Assembly: GCA_002440625.1 (NCBI GenBank)
Contig: DJUV01000027.1
Coordinates: forward strand, 1 to 16,825
Origin: Rhodobacteraceae bacterium UBA6273
Lineage (GTDB): Bacteria > Pseudomonadota > Alphaproteobacteria > Rhodobacterales > Rhodobacteraceae
Reading direction: 5' to 3'
DNA: 16,825 bases
Below, piece by piece: positions 1 through 7,212 of the stretch. The first letter of the stretch is position 1. Every line of letters begins with the position of its first letter. A program made the translations under genes and the position numbers. The notes below the pieces were generated by a model. The model made no database searches and was not told the DNA's origin. It saw only the letters and a program-made list of their open reading frames with translations.

Positions 1-269
1 ACCATGCCGATGCCGCGCTTGTGCGGCGGGATGTTGTTGATCTCGCGCCCGCCAAGGCGGATCTCGCCATGCGTCGCGGTCTCGAATCCCGCCAGCATCA
101 TCAGGCAGGTGGTCTTGCCCGACCCCGACGGCCCCAGCATCGTCAGGAACTCACCCTTCCCGATGGAAAGATTCAGATCCTTCACGACCAGCGAAACGCC
201 GTCATAGCTTTTCTGGACATGGCTGAACTCAACGAACGCGGCGTTTCCGCCGGCCTTGGCTTGGCTCAA
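1..269 (-). CDS. ABC transporter ATP-binding protein, polyamine (PotA) type, N-terminal part
   Basis: This is the first 89 codons of an ABC ATPase cut by the left edge. The Walker A motif GPSGSGKTT is at residues 46-54, preceded by an A-loop region (VQKSYDG, 18-24), and followed by the short stretch NNIPPHKRGIGM, which is typical of the spermidine/putrescine and related importer ATPases where a Q-loop follows. It would energise an inner-membrane importer. The start is a TTG at 267-269: a TAA lies in the same frame ten codons upstream, no ATG or GTG lies between, and GGGGAG sits about 9 nt before the TTG. The remaining transporter genes would lie to the left. It has the same direction as the hydroxylase cluster but a 229-bp gap and its own candidate promoter, so co-transcription is uncertain. 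The substrate cannot be told from this fragment; ferric-iron or other PotA-like systems remain possible. Confidence 0.85.
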   Translation of the reverse strand, partial: MSQAKAGGNAAFVEFSHVQKSYDGVSLVVKDLNLSIGKGEFLTMLGPSGSGKTTCLMMLAGFETATHGEIRLGGREINNIPPHKRGIGM

Positions 270-321
270 ACTCGGGCTCCCCGTTGTGGCTCGTTATCGA
301 GTCTTTTTTTCCCGCCATCCG

Positions 322-350
322 ACTAAATCCAAACTGGTCTCAGTTTTCAA
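322..350 (-). promoter_or_regulatory. candidate sigma-70 promoter for the ABC transporter genes
   Basis: Read on the minus strand there is TTGAAA (350-345), a 17-nt spacer and TTTAGT (327-322). This lies about 53 bp upstream of the TTG start of the ABC ATPase. The region is the only AT-rich patch in the 270-498 gap. No other feature is evident in that gap. Confidence 0.4.
331..346. promoter_or_regulatory. inverted repeat inside the ABC promoter, possible operator
   Basis: AAACTG (331-336), GTCT loop, CAGTTT (341-346) is a perfect 6-bp inverted repeat lying almost entirely in the spacer of the candidate promoter. The palindrome AACTAGTT (349-356) is next to it. A repressor bound here would block RNA polymerase. 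No regulator for it can be named from the window. Confidence 0.3.
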
Positions 351-498
351 CTAGTTCGTGTCGGATGTAACGATTTGCGAACATCGGGAGTTTCGGGCGA
401 ACCATCGGCCCGAAAGCGGCACCCTACCTGACTTTTGCGACATTTGCCGGGATGTCCGACGCTAACGTGCGGCGCTGCCTTACCTAAAGGAAAGTTGA

Positions 499-744
499 CT
501 AGCCGCCGGTCATGTAGGGCATGAGCACGACCTCGGCATCGGGCGGAATCTCGGTGAACCAGGCCTCGCGGTAGATGACGCCATTGAGCGACATCGAAAC
601 GCCGCGTTCGATCTGCGGCGCAAGCCCCGGATAGGCGGCTTTCAACCCGTCAAGCAGTTGGCGGAAGTTCCGCGCATCGACCTCGACCTCCGTCCGGCCA
701 TCGGCGGCCGAACGGAGCGATCCCCAGAGCAGGACCTTGACCAT
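499..744 (-). CDS. ThiS/MoaD-like ubiquitin-fold protein
   Basis: This 81-residue protein starts MVKVLLWGSLRSAADG and ends MTGG. Small size, an N-terminal beta strand, the pattern LLDGLKAAYPGLAPQI and a terminal Gly-Gly are hallmarks of the MoaD/ThiS beta-grasp family, in which the terminal glycine is adenylated and then thiocarboxylated. Family members donate sulfur in molybdopterin or thiamine synthesis. I start it at the ATG at 744, because this begins directly at the first strand and lies 5 bp after the hydroxylase stop codon, with GAGG just upstream; the longer frame to 807 would overlap the hydroxylase gene. As last gene of the cluster it probably serves the molybdenum hydroxylase, either as a dedicated molybdopterin synthase small subunit or as a sulfur carrier. 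No matching MoaE or MoeB-like gene is in the window. Confidence 0.8.
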   Translation of the reverse strand: MVKVLLWGSLRSAADGRTEVEVDARNFRQLLDGLKAAYPGLAPQIERGVSMSLNGVIYREAWFTEIPPDAEVVLMPYMTGG

Positions 745-749
745 GGGCC

Positions 750-2993
750 TCAGGCCGTCGTGCCAATGGCCTTCAGGATGCGCGGCGGCGACATCGGCAA
801 CTCGCACATCCGCGTGCCGATGGCGCGCGAGACGGCGTTCGAGATCGCCGCAAGTGGTGGAACAATGGGCGTTTCGCCAACGCCGCGCACACCATAGGGA
901 TGGCCGGGGTTCGGGATTTCGAGAATCACCGTCTCGATCGGCGGCAGATCGGACGCGACCGGGATGCGGTAGTCGAGGAAGCCCGCGTTCTGCAGCCGTC
1001 CGTCTTTGCCGTAGATATACTCCTCGTTCAGCGCCCAGCCGATGCCCTGCACGGCGCCGCCCTGCATCTGGCCTTCCACGTAGTCGGGATGCACAGCTTT
1101 GCCCGCGTCCTGGAAGATCGTGTAGCGCAGGACCTTGGTTGCCCCGGTGTCCTTGTCGACTTCCACATCGACAAGGTGGACACCGAAGCTGACCCCGGCG
1201 CCATCCACGTTCACCTCATGGTGCCCGGCGATGGGGCCGCCAGTGGCAAAGCTGTCGGCGGCGATCTCGGCCAGCGTCATCGGCGGGAACTTACCCGCAT
1301 TGGGGCCGGCCGGCACCGCCGCGCCGTCCTTCCATTCGACGGCTTCCTCGTCGATGTCCCAGATCTTCGCCGCGCGCTGGCACATCTTCCTGACGGCATC
1401 GCGGGCGGCCTTGATCGTGGCAAGGCCCACGGCAAAGGTCACGCGGCTGCCGTCGGTCACGTCGTTGTAACCGAGCGAATTGGTGTCGGCGACGATGGTG
1501 CGGATCTGTTCATAAGGAATGCCCAGTTCCTCTGCCGCCATCAGGCTGACCGAGGCGCGCGAACCGCCGATGTCGGGGTTGCCCTCGGTGATGCCGACGG
1601 TGCCGTCGGTGTTCACATTCAGCGATACGCAGGTGTTGCCGCCGAAGTTGAACCAGAAGCCGCAGGACAGGCCGCGCGCCTGATTGGGACCAAGGGGCGC
1701 GGTATAGTGCGGATGCTTGTGCGCGGCCTCCAGCGTCGCCACCAGCCCGATATCCGGGAAGGTCGGGCCGTAGGAAGATTTCGTGCCCTTCTTCGCGGCG
1801 TTCTTCAGCCGCACGTCGAGGGGATCGAGCTTCAGCGCAAGGCAAAGCTCGTCCACCACGCTTTCCACCGCATAAATCGCCTGCGGCGCGCCCGGCGCGC
1901 GATAGGCGGCTTCCTTCGGGCGGTTGGTCAGGACGTTCCAGCCGTAGGTGCGGACATGTTCAAGGTCATAAGCCGCGAAAGCCGCCTGCCCGCCCATGTC
2001 GATGGTGCCGCAGGGGAAGGCGCCGCCGGAATAGCGCAGGTAGGCTTCCCCTGCCGTGATGCGGCCGTCCTTGGTCATGCCGATCTTCACGTCGATGGAG
2101 GTGGAGACGGTCGGCCCCGTGGCGCGGAACACCTCGTCCCGCGTCATCACCACCTTGACCGGACGCCCGGCCTTCTTCGACAGCATCAGCGCCACCGGCT
2201 CGATAAAGACCGTGGTCTTGCCGCCGAATCCGCCGCCGATTTCGGAAGGGGTGACGCGAAGCTGGCTCGCCTCCATCCCCAGCATCCCGGCGCAAAGGGT
2301 GCGGACGAAGAAATGCCCTTGCGTGCAGCACCAAAGCTCACCCTTGCCGTCGGTCGTGACCGAGGCGACGGCGGCATGGGGTTCGATATAGCCCTGATGT
2401 GTAGCCGCGGTCTTGAAACTGCGCTCCACCACCTTGTCGGCCTTGGCAAAACCCGCCGCCGGGTCGCCGTGGCCGAATTCGGAGTGGCTGGTGACATTGC
2501 CCGACATGCCGGCGGGGACGTTTTCCAGCGTCCGCCCGTCCTGCACGATGGGCGCCCCGGCTTTCATCGCCGCATCGACATCGGTGACATGCGGCAGGAT
2601 TTCGTAGTCGACCTTGATGAGCTTCAGCGCCGCCTTCGCCGTGGCCGCATCAATGGCCGCAACCGCCGCGACGGCATGGCCATCGTAAAGCGCCTTGCCG
2701 CGCGCCATGCAGTTTTCCTGCACATCGCGGAGGAAATCATCCTCGGGCCGGGCAAAGTCGGCACCGGTGACGACCGCCTTCACGCCCTTCAGCGCCAGAG
2801 CGGCACTCGCGTCGATGGACTTGATCTTCGCATGGGCATGGGGGCTGCGCAGGATGCGCCCCACCAGCATCCCCGGCAGGGTCATGTCGGCGCCGTACAT
2901 CGCCCGGCCCGTCACCTTGTCCACGCCATCGGGGCGGTTCGGCCTTGTACCGACCTGCTTGAACTCGCGCTTCTGATATTCGTCGAACGCCAT
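750..2993 (-). CDS. xanthine dehydrogenase-family molybdenum hydroxylase, molybdopterin-binding (large) subunit
   Basis: This 747-residue protein is the catalytic subunit of a CoxL/XdhB-like enzyme that hydroxylates a carbon next to nitrogen or an aldehyde carbon using water. Visible landmarks are the N-terminal a/b hammerhead region (GRAMYGADMTLPGMLVGRILRSPHAHA region, 29-55), the molybdopterin motif GGGFGGK at 253-259, the active-site loop YRAPGAPQ at 364-371, a second cofactor motif GQMQGGAVQGIG at 641-652, and GVGE with the presumed catalytic Glu at 707. It lacks the AYRCSFR loop of true CO dehydrogenase, so it is not form I CoxL. The ATG at 2993 is chosen because it is 1 bp after the small-subunit stop; an upstream extension to 3251 would read through that gene in another frame. 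Its partners are the next two genes upstream. The substrate is unknown. Confidence 0.93.
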   Translation of the reverse strand: MAFDEYQKREFKQVGTRPNRPDGVDKVTGRAMYGADMTLPGMLVGRILRSPHAHAKIKSIDASAALALKGVKAVVTGADFARPEDDFLRDVQENCMARGKALYDGHAVAAVAAIDAATAKAALKLIKVDYEILPHVTDVDAAMKAGAPIVQDGRTLENVPAGMSGNVTSHSEFGHGDPAAGFAKADKVVERSFKTAATHQGYIEPHAAVASVTTDGKGELWCCTQGHFFVRTLCAGMLGMEASQLRVTPSEIGGGFGGKTTVFIEPVALMLSKKAGRPVKVVMTRDEVFRATGPTVSTSIDVKIGMTKDGRITAGEAYLRYSGGAFPCGTIDMGGQAAFAAYDLEHVRTYGWNVLTNRPKEAAYRAPGAPQAIYAVESVVDELCLALKLDPLDVRLKNAAKKGTKSSYGPTFPDIGLVATLEAAHKHPHYTAPLGPNQARGLSCGFWFNFGGNTCVSLNVNTDGTVGITEGNPDIGGSRASVSLMAAEELGIPYEQIRTIVADTNSLGYNDVTDGSRVTFAVGLATIKAARDAVRKMCQRAAKIWDIDEEAVEWKDGAAVPAGPNAGKFPPMTLAEIAADSFATGGPIAGHHEVNVDGAGVSFGVHLVDVEVDKDTGATKVLRYTIFQDAGKAVHPDYVEGQMQGGAVQGIGWALNEEYIYGKDGRLQNAGFLDYRIPVASDLPPIETVILEIPNPGHPYGVRGVGETPIVPPLAAISNAVSRAIGTRMCELPMSPPRILKAIGTTA

Positions 2994-2994
2994 C

Positions 2995-3471
2995 TTACGC
3001 CCCCCGCATCTCTGCCGCTGCGGACTGAACCGCGCGGATGATCTTGTCATAGCCGGTGCAACGGCACAGGTTGCCGGCCAGCCAGTAGCGCACTTCTTCG
3101 TCCGTCGGCTCGGGGTTCTTCGCCAGAAGCGACTTCGCCGCGACGAGGATGCCCGGCGTGCAGACGCCGCACTGAAGCGCCGCATGGTCGATGAAGGCGC
3201 GCTGCAACGGGTGGAGCTTGTCCTGATCGGCCATGCCCTCGATGGTGGCAATCTCCGCCCCCTCGACTTCCGCTGCCAGCACGAGGCAGGAACAGACGAG
3301 CCGCCCGTTCACCGTGACCGAACAGGCGCCGCAATCGCCGGTGCCGCAGCCTTCCTTGGCGCCGGTCAGGCCAAGCCGGTTCCTCAGCGCATCCAAGAGC
3401 GACTCGTCCGGCGTGCAGACGAATTCGGCCGGGTCGCCGTTGACGGTGGTTGAGATGTGGAGCTTCTTCAT
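2995..3471 (-). CDS. molybdenum hydroxylase, 2Fe-2S (small) subunit, CoxS/XdhC-type
   Basis: This 158-residue protein carries both [2Fe-2S] domains of the family. The plant-type cluster motif is CGTGDCGAC with Cys42, 47 and 50, and Cys62 as fourth ligand. The helical domain has CGVCTPG (Cys101, 104) and CRCTGY (Cys136, 138). It passes electrons from the molybdenum centre of the large subunit to the FAD of the medium subunit. Its ATG overlaps the stop of the FAD-subunit gene by 4 bp (ATGA), and it is preceded by a consensus AGGAGG about 7 nt upstream, so it is translationally coupled and well translated. Length is normal for the family. The gene order medium, small, large is the usual Cox-type order. 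Confidence 0.95.
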   Translation of the reverse strand: MKKLHISTTVNGDPAEFVCTPDESLLDALRNRLGLTGAKEGCGTGDCGACSVTVNGRLVCSCLVLAAEVEGAEIATIEGMADQDKLHPLQRAFIDHAALQCGVCTPGILVAAKSLLAKNPEPTDEEVRYWLAGNLCRCTGYDKIIRAVQSAAAEMRGA

Positions 3472-4331
3472 GCCTTGCCTCCTGCGCGCTCATAGGCGAT
3501 GTGCGCCGCGCGGCAGGCCAGAACGCCCGCCGTATGGGTGCGGAACGCAATCGTGCCGCGCTTGTCGTCGATCGGATTGCAGGCGGCCTCGCAGGCTTTC
3601 GCCATCGCCGCCAGCGCCGCGTCGTCGAGTTTGGTGCCGATGATCGCCTTCGCCGCTTCGGGGACGCGCACCACTGTCGGCGCGACAGCGCCCAGCGCCA
3701 CTTCGGCCGCACTGACCTTGCCGTCAGCGCCGATGGTCAGGTTCACCGCGGCGGAAGAGACGGCAATGTCCATCTCGGTGCGCGGGATGAATCGCAGATA
3801 GGCGTCGGAAGCGCCCTTGGCACGAGCGGGGAACAAGAACGAGGTGATGAATTCGCCCTTCTTCAGATTGGTCCTGCCCGGCCCTGCGGGAATGTCCACG
3901 ACGGCCAGATCACGTTCGCCGTCCGGCCCCGCGATCCGCGCCACCACGCCGCCTGCGACCAGCGCCGGCACGCTGTCGGCGGCGGGCGAAGCGTTGCAAA
4001 GATTGCCGGCCATCGTTGCCCTTCCCTGCACCTGGGTCGAGCCGATGAGTTGGAACCCCTCCGCCACGCCCGGCCATGCCGCGCAGAAGGCCTTGTGTTC
4101 GCCAAGCTCGGCCCCGGCCACCGCCGCGCCGACACGGAAACCGCCCGCCTCGGCGCGGATCTCGCGCATCCCCGGCAGTTTCTTCACATCGACGATCAGG
4201 TCCGGCTCAACCATCCCGGCCTTCAACTGCACCAGCACATCGGTGCCGCCCGACAGGATGCGGGTCACGCCCGCTTCCGCTGCCAAGGCCTTTGCCGCTT
4301 CCGCCACGCTCTGCGCCGCGAGATATCGCAT
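3468..4331 (-). CDS. molybdenum hydroxylase, FAD-binding (medium) subunit, CoxM-type
   Basis: This 287-residue protein matches the FAD-binding subunit of aerobic-type CO dehydrogenase/xanthine dehydrogenase enzymes. The first FAD loop reads ILSGGTDVLVQL (25-36) and the second region reads GRATMAGNLCNASPAADS (103-120), the family's GNxxNASPxxD signature. The C-terminal half (about 170-285) fits the CO dehydrogenase flavoprotein C-terminal domain. It receives electrons from the 2Fe-2S subunit and passes them to an acceptor such as NAD+ or a quinone; which one is not visible. The ribosome site AGGGGGGAG lies just before the ATG. It follows the flavin oxidoreductase gene after 104 bp containing an inverted repeat, so it may be expressed from the same transcript at a different level. 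Confidence 0.94.
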   Translation of the reverse strand: MRYLAAQSVAEAAKALAAEAGVTRILSGGTDVLVQLKAGMVEPDLIVDVKKLPGMREIRAEAGGFRVGAAVAGAELGEHKAFCAAWPGVAEGFQLIGSTQVQGRATMAGNLCNASPAADSVPALVAGGVVARIAGPDGERDLAVVDIPAGPGRTNLKKGEFITSFLFPARAKGASDAYLRFIPRTEMDIAVSSAAVNLTIGADGKVSAAEVALGAVAPTVVRVPEAAKAIIGTKLDDAALAAMAKACEAACNPIDDKRGTIAFRTHTAGVLACRAAHIAYERAGGKA

Positions 4332-4345
4332 GTCTCCCCCCTCAT

Positions 4346-4373
4346 GTTCGGGTCACCTGGGGCGACCCCGAAC
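4346..4373 (-). promoter_or_regulatory. inverted repeat between the flavin oxidoreductase and hydroxylase genes
   Basis: GTTCGGGTC (4346-4354) and GACCCCGAAC (4364-4373) can pair over 9 bp with one bulged C and a 9-nt loop. It sits in the 104-bp gap, about 15 bp before the start of the FAD subunit gene and immediately before its ribosome site. There is no T-run after it on either strand, so a classical terminator is unlikely. It could be an mRNA-stabilising or processing stem, or partly hide the ribosome site. Confidence 0.45.
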
Positions 4374-4435
4374 GGGTCGGTCTCGCCAAGTGAGTCTACC
4401 ATATCCAAGCATGCGGAAAGTGGAAGGGGGGCGCC

Positions 4436-6475
4436 TCAGACGACACTCACCAGTCTGAGCGCGTCATAAATCGCCGCATGGGTGTTCCTTGCCGCGACGG
4501 CATCGCCGATCCGGTAGAGCCGGAAGCCATCTGCCGGGCCGCCGTTCAGGGTCTGCGGCCGGCCATCGACGAAAGCCTCATGATCCACGGCGCCGAGGTT
4601 CTGCGACAGGGGCTTCAGGTCGAAGTAGAGGTCATCAAGCGGCTTCGTCCCGTGGTTGACGATGACCTGATCGACGATGCGCTCCTCGGTTCCGGCTTGA
4701 TAGTCCGACCCGATGGTGGCGCGAAGGCGGTTGCCATCCTTGACCACCTTGTCGACCCGCCAAGTCACCGTGAACTTCACGCCCTTCGGTTGCAAGCTGC
4801 GCATGTATGGGACAAGGTTCATCCCCATGATCTCGGGCGCGAAACTCCGGTCGCGGGTGATGACCTCGACCTGCGCGCCCGCCTTGGCGGCAGTCTCAGC
4901 CGCCATCAGCCCCGGATGATCCCCGGCATCGTCCCAGATCAGGACATTGGCACCCGGTTTCACATCGCCGGCGATGATGTCCCAGGCAGAGACCACCAGA
5001 TCGGCGCCTTCGGCGACCGCATCGGTATCCGGCAAGCCGCCAGTGGCGACGATCACCACATCGGGGTTCTCGGCCGTCACGTCCATTGCCTCGGCCCATG
5101 TGTTGAAGCGGAACTCCACGCCCCGCGCCGCGCATTGCGCCATGCGCCAGTCGATGATCCCGATCATCTCGCGCCGGCGCGGGTTTTCCGCCGTCAGCCG
5201 TACCTGCCCGCCCGCCTGCGGTGCGGCCTCGAAAACCATCACCTTGTGGCCCCGCTCAGCGGCAACCCGCGCCGCTTCGAGACCGGCAGGGCCAGCGCCG
5301 ACGATCACGACCTTCTTCTTCACGTCCGCTGGGGCGATATCGTGCGACATGGTCTCCTCGCGACCCGTCGCCGGGTTGTGGATGCAAAGCGCCATCGCCC
5401 CCTGATAGATCCGGTCGAGACAGTAGGTCGCGCCGACGCAAGGCCGGATATCCTCTTCCCGGCCTTCCATGATCTTCCGCACCACATGCGGGTCAGCCAT
5501 GTGCGCCCGTGTCATGCCGACCATGTCGAGCTGCCCGGTCGCCACGGCATGCCGCGCGGTGGCCACATCCGGGATGCGCGCCGCGTGGAAGGTCGGCATC
5601 CCGACCTCGGCCCGGATACGGCCCGCGAAATCGAGATGCGGGGCTGAGCGCATGCCCTGGATCGGGATCACGTCGGTCATCGCCGGATCAGTGTGGATGC
5701 GGCCCTTGATGATGTTCAGGAAATCGACCATCCCGCTGTCGCGGAACGCCTTGCCCATGGCGACGCCTTCGTCCACCGTGATGCCGCCCGGATCGTCCTC
5801 ATCCGCCGTGTAGCGCATGCCCAGAAGGAAATCCGGCCCCACGCGCTTCCGGCATTCGGCCAGGATCTCCATCGAGAACCGCATCCGGTTCTCCAGGCTG
5901 CCGCCATAGGGCGCGGGCAGCGTGTTGGTGAAGCGCGACATGAACTGATCCATCAGGTGTCCGTAGCACTCGAACTCCACCCCATCGAGACCGGCGGCCT
6001 GCATTCTTTCGCAGGCGTCGGCATAGTCCGTGATGATGCGGGTAATGTCCCAATCCTCGATCACCTTCGGGAAGGCCCGGTGCGAGGGTTCGCGCGACGC
6101 GCTGGATGAGACGACAGGCAACCAGTCGCCCTTGTCCCAGCGCGTACGGCGGCCAAGGTGGGTCAACTGGATCATCACTGCTGCCCCGGCCTCGTGGCAG
6201 TCGTCGGCGAGCCGCTTCATCCACGGCACGACCTCGTCCTTGTAGGCGAGGATGTTGTTGAAGACCGGCGGGCTGTCCTTCGACACCGCCGCCGAGCCTG
6301 CCGTCATCGTCAGCGCGACCCCGGCCTTTGCCCGTTCCAGATGGTAAAGCCGGTAGCGGTCCTTCGGCATCCCGTCCTCAGGGTATGCGGGCTCATGGCT
6401 CGTCGTCATGATCCGGTTTCTCAGGGTCAGATGCTTCAGGCGGTAGGGCTGAAGCAGGGGATCATTCGACGCCAT
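4436..6475 (-). CDS. TMADH/2,4-dienoyl-CoA reductase-family flavin oxidoreductase, resembling N-methylproline demethylase (StcD)
   Basis: This 679-residue protein has the three-part layout of trimethylamine dehydrogenase: an FMN-binding TIM barrel of the old yellow enzyme type (about 5-335), an iron-sulfur segment (346-364) and a pyridine-nucleotide/FAD disulfide-reductase-like part (388-679) with VVIVGAGPAGLEAA at 389-402. The N terminus LLQPYRLKHLTLRNRI and the segment RPCVGATYCLDRIYQG resemble what I recall of StcD-type N-methylproline demethylases. The cluster segment has Cys346, Cys352 and Cys364 at the spacing of TMADH ligands, but Ala349 replaces the second Cys. It would oxidise or N-demethylate an amine, or reduce a conjugated double bond. 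It is the first gene of the cluster, with AGGGAGAG before its ATG, and lies divergent from a TetR regulator whose likely operator overlaps its promoter. The family is secure; the substrate is not. Confidence 0.88.
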   Translation of the reverse strand: MASNDPLLQPYRLKHLTLRNRIMTTSHEPAYPEDGMPKDRYRLYHLERAKAGVALTMTAGSAAVSKDSPPVFNNILAYKDEVVPWMKRLADDCHEAGAAVMIQLTHLGRRTRWDKGDWLPVVSSSASREPSHRAFPKVIEDWDITRIITDYADACERMQAAGLDGVEFECYGHLMDQFMSRFTNTLPAPYGGSLENRMRFSMEILAECRKRVGPDFLLGMRYTADEDDPGGITVDEGVAMGKAFRDSGMVDFLNIIKGRIHTDPAMTDVIPIQGMRSAPHLDFAGRIRAEVGMPTFHAARIPDVATARHAVATGQLDMVGMTRAHMADPHVVRKIMEGREEDIRPCVGATYCLDRIYQGAMALCIHNPATGREETMSHDIAPADVKKKVVIVGAGPAGLEAARVAAERGHKVMVFEAAPQAGGQVRLTAENPRRREMIGIIDWRMAQCAARGVEFRFNTWAEAMDVTAENPDVVIVATGGLPDTDAVAEGADLVVSAWDIIAGDVKPGANVLIWDDAGDHPGLMAAETAAKAGAQVEVITRDRSFAPEIMGMNLVPYMRSLQPKGVKFTVTWRVDKVVKDGNRLRATIGSDYQAGTEERIVDQVIVNHGTKPLDDLYFDLKPLSQNLGAVDHEAFVDGRPQTLNGGPADGFRLYRIGDAVAARNTHAAIYDALRLVSVV

Positions 6476-6519
6476 TTCTCTCTCCCTATGGAATCAGTGC
6501 TGGCAAGGGCTCCGCCGCC

Positions 6520-6549
6520 GTTATAGAAGAAACTTGACACCTGTGTCGA
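6520..6549 (-). promoter_or_regulatory. promoter of the flavin oxidoreductase-hydroxylase cluster
   Basis: On the minus strand TCGACA (6549-6544), an 18-nt spacer and TATAAC (6525-6520) give a close match to the sigma-70 consensus (5 of 6 at both boxes). It is placed about 45 bp upstream of the first gene's ATG. The -35 box lies inside the inverted repeats described at 6536-6559. No equally good promoter is visible for the TetR gene, although a TTGACA occurs at 6534-6539 on the plus strand. Confidence 0.55.
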
Positions 6550-6559
6550 GTTTTCTCGA
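6536..6559. promoter_or_regulatory. paired inverted repeats, probable TetR operator
   Basis: Two perfect inverted repeats lie side by side: GACAC-CT-GTGTC (6536-6547) and TCGAG-TTTT-CTCGA (6546-6559), sharing the TC at 6546-6547. They fill the middle of the 104-bp divergent gap and cover the -35 box of the catabolic promoter. TetR-family proteins usually bind such palindromes next to their own gene, so the neighbouring regulator at 6580 is the obvious candidate. Confidence 0.5.
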
Positions 6560-6579
6560 CGCGAAGCGGAGAAGATGCC

Positions 6580-7212
6580 ATGAGCGAGGAGAGCGAGATT
6601 GGTCATGGCTGGCGCGGCAGCGCGGAAGTGTGGATCGAGGCCGCCTACACGCTTCTGATCGAAGGCGGCGTCGAAGCGGTGAAGATCCTGCCGCTCGCCA
6701 AGGGCCTGAGGCTGTCGCGGACGAGTTTCTACTGGCATTTCGCCGATCGCGAGGCGCTGCTCGCCGCACTGATCCGGCGCTGGGAAGAAAAGAACACCGG
6801 CAATCTCGTGCGTCAGACCGAGCTTCCGGCGCCGTCGGTCAATGCCGCCGCGCTGAACCTCATAGACTGCTGGATCACGCCGGAACTTTTTGATTCCCAA
6901 CTGGACCGGGCGATGCGCGACTGGGCACGGACGGATAGCGCCCTGCGTGCGGCTTTCGCCGAAGCCGACACCACGCGCCTCGCCGCGATCCGGGCGATGT
7001 ACCTGCGCCACGGCTACGGGCCGGAAGAGGCGGATGTGCGCGCCAATGCGGTCTATCTGACCCAGGTTGGCTATATCGACCTCGACACCCGCGAAACGCT
7101 TGAAACGCGGCTCAGGCGGGTTCCGACCTATGTCGAGATCTTCACCGGCCAGAAGGTCAGCCCGGCGGATCTGGCCGGGTTTCTTGGCCGTCACACCGGG
7201 CGCGAAGGCTGA
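6580..7212 (+). CDS. TetR/AcrR-family transcriptional regulator
   Basis: This 210-residue protein has an N-terminal helix-turn-helix (about 34-55), seen as ILPLAKGLRLSRTSFYWHF followed by ADREALLAALIRRW, the standard TetR recognition-helix signature. The rest is a helical ligand-binding and dimerisation domain with no recognisable specificity. GGAGAAG precedes the ATG by 5 bp; an out-of-frame ATG-CCA-TGA overlaps the start, which is probably chance. It is divergent from the flavin oxidoreductase-hydroxylase cluster with a 104-bp gap carrying palindromes, so it most likely represses that cluster and itself until a substrate or intermediate binds. Its 3' end converges on hemE with only 5 bp between stop codons. 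Confidence 0.9.
   Translation: MSEESEIGHGWRGSAEVWIEAAYTLLIEGGVEAVKILPLAKGLRLSRTSFYWHFADREALLAALIRRWEEKNTGNLVRQTELPAPSVNAAALNLIDCWITPELFDSQLDRAMRDWARTDSALRAAFAEADTTRLAAIRAMYLRHGYGPEEADVRANAVYLTQVGYIDLDTRETLETRLRRVPTYVEIFTGQKVSPADLAGFLGRHTGREG

Noticed and set aside
900..3041. A 713-codon open frame on the plus strand opposite the molybdopterin subunit gene
   Set aside because: It is antisense to a gene with clear family motifs, its translation is Arg/His/Gly/Asp-rich with no recognisable domain, and long antisense frames are expected at this GC content.
2994..3251. N-terminal extension of the molybdopterin subunit to 3251
   Set aside because: It runs through the 2Fe-2S subunit gene in another frame and yields an Arg/Ser-rich sequence unlike the family; the ATG at 2993 follows the upstream stop by 1 bp.
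750..4331. Form I carbon monoxide dehydrogenase (coxMSL)
   Set aside because: Subunit order fits, but the AYRCSFR active-site loop with the copper-binding Cys is replaced by YRAPGAPQ, so CO oxidation is not supported.
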